A DNA stretch of 64,000 nt from DATGJX01 sp963830545 (lineage in GTDB: Bacteria; Vulcanimicrobiota; Vulcanimicrobiia; Vulcanimicrobiales; Vulcanimicrobiaceae), in NCBI GenBank assembly GCA_963830545.1, contig CAWHMK010000001.1, positions 2,294,001-2,358,000 on the forward strand, in the 5' to 3' direction. The translations under genes and the position numbers were made by a program. Shown piece after piece: positions 61,404 through 64,000 of the stretch; positions within the stretch are counted from its first letter, which is position 1; the number at the start of each line of letters is the position of its first letter. Below the pieces are notes generated by a model that was given only the letters and a program-made list of their open reading frames with translations, was not told where the DNA came from and did not search any database.

Positions 61404-62288
61404 TTACACCTCCACGAGATCGTCGTACGTTTCAGGACGGCGATCGCGATAGAATTGCCAAGTGTTGCGGACGTGCGTTATCACTTCCCGGTCCATGACG
61501 CCGATCACGACTTCGTCTTTGTCGCGGCTTCCCATCGCGACGAACTGACCGCGCGGATCGACCAGATACGATTGCCCGTAAAATTCGCCCATGTTCCACG
61601 GCATTTCATAGCCGACGCGGTTGATCGCGCCCAAATAATATCCGTTTGCAACGGCATGCGCGGGCTGCTCGAGTTTCCATAAATATTCCGAGAGCCCGGC
61701 GACCGTGGCGGACGGGTTGAACACGATCTCGGCGCCGTGCAAGCCGAGCATGCGCGCGCCCTCGGGGAAATGACGATCGTAACAGATGTAGACGCCGACT
61801 TTCGCAAACGCGGTATCGAAGACGGGGAACCCGAGATTGCCCGGCCGGAAGTAGTACTTCTCCCAGAATCCGCACCCCGCAGGTCCCGCTTGCACCTGCG
61901 GCAGGTGATGCTTGCGGTATTTTCCGAGATACGTGCCGTCTGCGTCGATGACCGCAGCGGTGTTGTAGTATACGCCGGAAAATTCTTCTTCGTACATGGG
62001 GACGACGAGGACGATACCGAGTTCCTTCGCCAAGTCTTGCATCAGGCGCGTCGTCGGGCCATCGGGAATTTGCTCGACGGCCGAATACCACTTCGTCGTT
62101 TGCTCGGTGCAGAAATACGGACCGTAGAAGAGCTCCTGAAGGCACACGATCTGCGCGCCGCGCTTTTTGGCTTCGCGAATCATGCCGACGTGCTTCTCGA
62201 TGGCATTCTTTTTATGAACGTCGACCGGTTCGCCGCCGTCCGTTTCGTGGTGCGCTTGGATGAGGCCGATGGTGACTTTGCTCTCCAC
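61404..62288 (-). CDS. pydC: Beta-ureidopropionase (carbon-nitrogen hydrolase)
   Basis: A 294-residue nitrilase-superfamily amidase. The catalytic Glu-Lys-Cys triad is in IVCLQELFYGPYFCTEQTTK, YLGKYRKHHLPQVQAGPAG and VGVYICYDRHFPEGARMLGL. It hydrolyses N-carbamoyl-beta-alanine (or the aminoisobutyrate analogue) to beta-alanine, CO2 and ammonia. GTG at 62288 follows aggag with 6 bases' spacing; the longer frame upstream overlaps hydA and is not used. It sits between the dihydropyrimidinase and permease genes. Confidence 0.93.
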   Translation of the reverse strand: MESKVTIGLIQAHHETDGGEPVDVHKKNAIEKHVGMIREAKKRGAQIVCLQELFYGPYFCTEQTTKWYSAVEQIPDGPTTRLMQDLAKELGIVLVVPMYEEEFSGVYYNTAAVIDADGTYLGKYRKHHLPQVQAGPAGCGFWEKYYFRPGNLGFPVFDTAFAKVGVYICYDRHFPEGARMLGLHGAEIVFNPSATVAGLSEYLWKLEQPAHAVANGYYLGAINRVGYEMPWNMGEFYGQSYLVDPRGQFVAMGSRDKDEVVIGVMDREVITHVRNTWQFYRDRRPETYDDLVEV

Positions 62289-62296
62289 GTTGTCTC

Positions 62297-63688
62297 CTAT
62301 AGTGCCACTGGATGAAAGCGTTCGCTCTTCTGGAATTTTCCGGCGCCTTTCGTTCCGGTGAACGTGTCGCCGTCCGCGACTTTCCGGCCGCGAGAGAATA
62401 CGTAGCGCGGCCTGCCTTTGATCGTCATGCCTTCGAACACGTTGTTGTCGACGCGCATGTGATGCGTTTTCGGGGAAATCGTCCGGGTCTGGCTGGGATC
62501 CCACACGACCAGATCTGCGTCGCTGCCGACCGCGACGGTTCCCTTACGAGGAAAAAGCCCGAACAGTTTCGCAGGATTCGTGCAGCCAAGCGCAACGAAA
62601 TTGTTCAAGCCCAGAATTTTGCGGTTCACGCCGACTTCGTACAGAATCGAAAGGCGATCTTCGATGGTCGGAGCGCCGTTCGGAATCTTCGAGAAATCGT
62701 GTTTGCCGAGTTCTTTCTGACCGCACAGATTGAACGAGCAGTGATCCGAACCGAAGCTGTGCAGTTCCATGTTCATCAACTTGCGAAGAAGCACGTCTTG
62801 ATTCCACTTGTCGCGAATCGGCGGTGAGAGGACGTACTTCGCGCCTTCGAAATCCGGCCGTTCGTAATCGGCGAACTCGCAGACCAAGTACTGCGGGCAC
62901 GTCTCGCCGTAAATGTGCAGGCCGCGTTTTCGCCCGTCGGAGATAGCGTCGGCCGCCATCGCGCTCGACACGTGTACGACGTAAAGCGGCGCACCGGCTA
63001 TTTCCGCCAGGCGAATCGCGCGATGCGTCGCCTCGCCCTCGCATTCGACCGGCCGCGTGAGCGCGTGCCATTTCGGCTCGGTCTTACCAGCGGCCAGCGC
63101 TTGTTTCGTGATGACTTCGATGACGTCGCCGTTTTCGGCGTGCACCTGCACGAGGCCGCCGTGCGCCGCGCACGCCTGGAGCGTTTTGAAGATCGTTTCG
63201 TCGTCCACTTGCAAGACGTGCTTGTACGCCATGAACACCTTGAACGAGTTCACGCCGTGATCGCCGATCATCTTCGGAATCTCGGCCATCGTTTCGTCGC
63301 GGCCATCGGCTATCGTCAGGTGAAAGCCGTAGTCGATGCACGCTTTGCCCGACGCTTTTTCGTGCCACGTGTCGAGCGCCGACTGCAGTGAATTTCCGCG
63401 CGTGTGCAGCGCGAAATCCACGATTGTCGTCGTGCCGCCCATGGCCGCCGCGCGCGTTCCGCTTTCGAAATCGTCCGCGGTGACGGTGCCGCCGAACGGC
63501 ATGTCGAGATGCGTGTGCGGATCGATGCCGCCGGGGAAGACGTAAGCATCGCTCGCGTCTACGACCTCATGTTTCGACGCCTCGATGTTGACGCCGATCG
63601 TCGAGATTCTTTCTCCCTCGATCAGAACGTCGCCCCGATACGTGTCGGTCGCGGTGACGACCGTGCCGCCGCGTATGAGTGTGCCCAA
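62297..63688 (-). CDS. hydA: Dihydropyrimidinase
   Basis: A 463-residue cyclic amidohydrolase. The first zinc ligands are in FPGGIDPHTHLDMPFGGTVT, the carboxylated Lys in GVNSFKVFMAYKHVLQVDDE, and further ligands in GGLVQVHAENGDVIEV and APLYVVHVSSAMAADAI. Late substrate residues lie in SFGSDHCSFNLCGQKELGK. It opens dihydrouracil or dihydrothymine to N-carbamoyl-beta-amino acids. TTG at 63688 follows gaggagg. Lies between preA and pydC, so the pathway order is complete except for the second PreT subunit beyond the window. Confidence 0.95.
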   Translation of the reverse strand: MGTLIRGGTVVTATDTYRGDVLIEGERISTIGVNIEASKHEVVDASDAYVFPGGIDPHTHLDMPFGGTVTADDFESGTRAAAMGGTTTIVDFALHTRGNSLQSALDTWHEKASGKACIDYGFHLTIADGRDETMAEIPKMIGDHGVNSFKVFMAYKHVLQVDDETIFKTLQACAAHGGLVQVHAENGDVIEVITKQALAAGKTEPKWHALTRPVECEGEATHRAIRLAEIAGAPLYVVHVSSAMAADAISDGRKRGLHIYGETCPQYLVCEFADYERPDFEGAKYVLSPPIRDKWNQDVLLRKLMNMELHSFGSDHCSFNLCGQKELGKHDFSKIPNGAPTIEDRLSILYEVGVNRKILGLNNFVALGCTNPAKLFGLFPRKGTVAVGSDADLVVWDPSQTRTISPKTHHMRVDNNVFEGMTIKGRPRYVFSRGRKVADGDTFTGTKGAGKFQKSERFHPVAL

Positions 63689-63733
63689 ACAGGTCCTCCT
63701 CGCCCCTGGAAAATTTCGGGGCCGTTCGATACG

Positions 63734-64000
63734 TCACGATGACAAGGCCTGGCGTTCCTTCCACGATTCGGACGCCAAACCGGTGTCGACTTGCACCATG
63801 TCGATGCAATTCTCCACCGGACAAACCATTTGGCACAAGTTGCAGCCGACGCAGTGCTCTTCGTCGACCACGAGCATGGCGGAGCCGTTTTGAGCGAGCC
63901 GGTCGATGCACTGGTGCGCCGCGTCTTCGCATGCGATGTAACACTTGTTGCAGCGAATGCACTTGTCTTGATCGATCCGGGCCACGATCTTGTAGTTCAG
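63734..64000 (-). CDS. preA: NAD-dependent dihydropyrimidine dehydrogenase subunit PreA, C-terminal ferredoxin part (runs off the window)
   Basis: The frame is open to the window edge (LNYKIVARIDQDKC..), so this is the tail of a longer gene rather than a separate ferredoxin. Two 4Fe-4S motifs are clear: CIRCNKCYIACEDAAHQCI and HCVGCNLCQMVCPVENCI. PreA carries the pyrimidine site and this ferredoxin domain; with PreT it reduces uracil/thymine to the dihyd­ro form using NADH. It is the first step of the pathway whose next two genes follow on the same strand. Confidence 0.85.
   Translation of the reverse strand: MNYKIVARIDQDKCIRCNKCYIACEDAAHQCIDRLAQNGSAMLVVDEEHCVGCNLCQMVCPVENCIDMVQVDTGLASESWKERQALSS

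Noticed and set aside
63734..63985. Stand-alone 83-residue ferredoxin
   Set aside because: The frame is open to the window edge with the LNYKIVARIDQDKC lead typical of the PreA C-terminus.

Overview
The window is a 64 kb piece of GC-rich, densely packed bacterial chromosome. It has short intergenic gaps, frequent GTG/TTG starts and many 4-base start/stop overlaps. Gene content (fatty-acid beta-oxidation, a diaminopimelate/aspartate pathway operon, riboflavin and purine synthesis, reductive pyrimidine breakdown, a WGxxGxxG-type anchored protein, MEDS and SpoIIE-type signalling proteins) suits an uncultured aerobic soil lineage such as Eremiobacterota/WPS-2. That placement is an inference from gene style; no rRNA is present.

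Layout. 1-3 kb: BlaI/M56 sensor pair, a lethal-factor-like metallopeptidase and a peptide-binding lipoprotein (all minus). 3-10 kb: cyclopropane-fatty-acid synthase, a PadR regulator and a three-gene beta-oxidation operon; an orphan FadN-like enoyl-CoA hydratase lies opposite. 11-17 kb: WGxxGxxG protein, membrane protein, GH35 beta-galactosidase, an AhpE-type peroxiredoxin with an in-frame TGA at its catalytic cysteine (probable selenoprotein), ROK kinase, MEDS sensor and HD-like protein. 17.6-19.5 kb: inverted repeat, a 47-residue peptide and a TPR-LuxR regulator. 19.5-23.5 kb: fluoride exporter with two DUF190 proteins, SpoIIE phosphatase, two tRNAs and a broken HNH endonuclease. 23.6-27 kb: sugar nucleotidyltransferase, glycosyltransferase and glycosidase-like protein. 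27-33 kb: uvrD/pcrA, then dapB-asd-lysC-dapA. 33-35.5 kb: a WecG/TagA glycosyltransferase, a second nucleotidyltransferase and ComF. 35.5-42.3 kb: riboflavin genes ribD-ribE, a thioesterase and two dehydrogenases, then an HTH-RibBA fusion and ribH. 42.3-49.8 kb: zinc-ribbon protein, mtnA, creatininase-like amidase, second peptide-binding lipoprotein, holA, HicB-like and STAS proteins, FUSC transporter. 49.9-57.1 kb: purine cluster purB-purC(E)-purL-purQ-purS-purP. 58.6-64 kb (minus): preA-hydA-pydC-NCS1 permease-aminotransferase for uracil/thymine use.

The most striking whole-window signal is that about twenty otherwise well-conserved genes are broken by single-base indels. At least twelve of these sit inside an AGCT tetranucleotide (ten AG-N-CT insertions, two deletions). 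AGCT is a palindrome, so I read this as a DNA-level effect, most simply a modified-base sequencing artefact that betrays an AGCT methyltransferase. The broken genes are therefore annotated as full-length genes with the shift site noted. The in-frame TGA of the peroxiredoxin is a different kind of event and fits selenocysteine.

Functional links: purB/C/L/Q/S/P cover much of de novo IMP synthesis, with an archaeal-type formate-dependent PurP. ribD/E/BA/H cover the riboflavin pathway apart from one phosphatase, with a DNA-binding domain fused to the first committed enzyme. The minus-strand cluster at the right end turns pyrimidines into beta-alanine and then an aldehyde acid.
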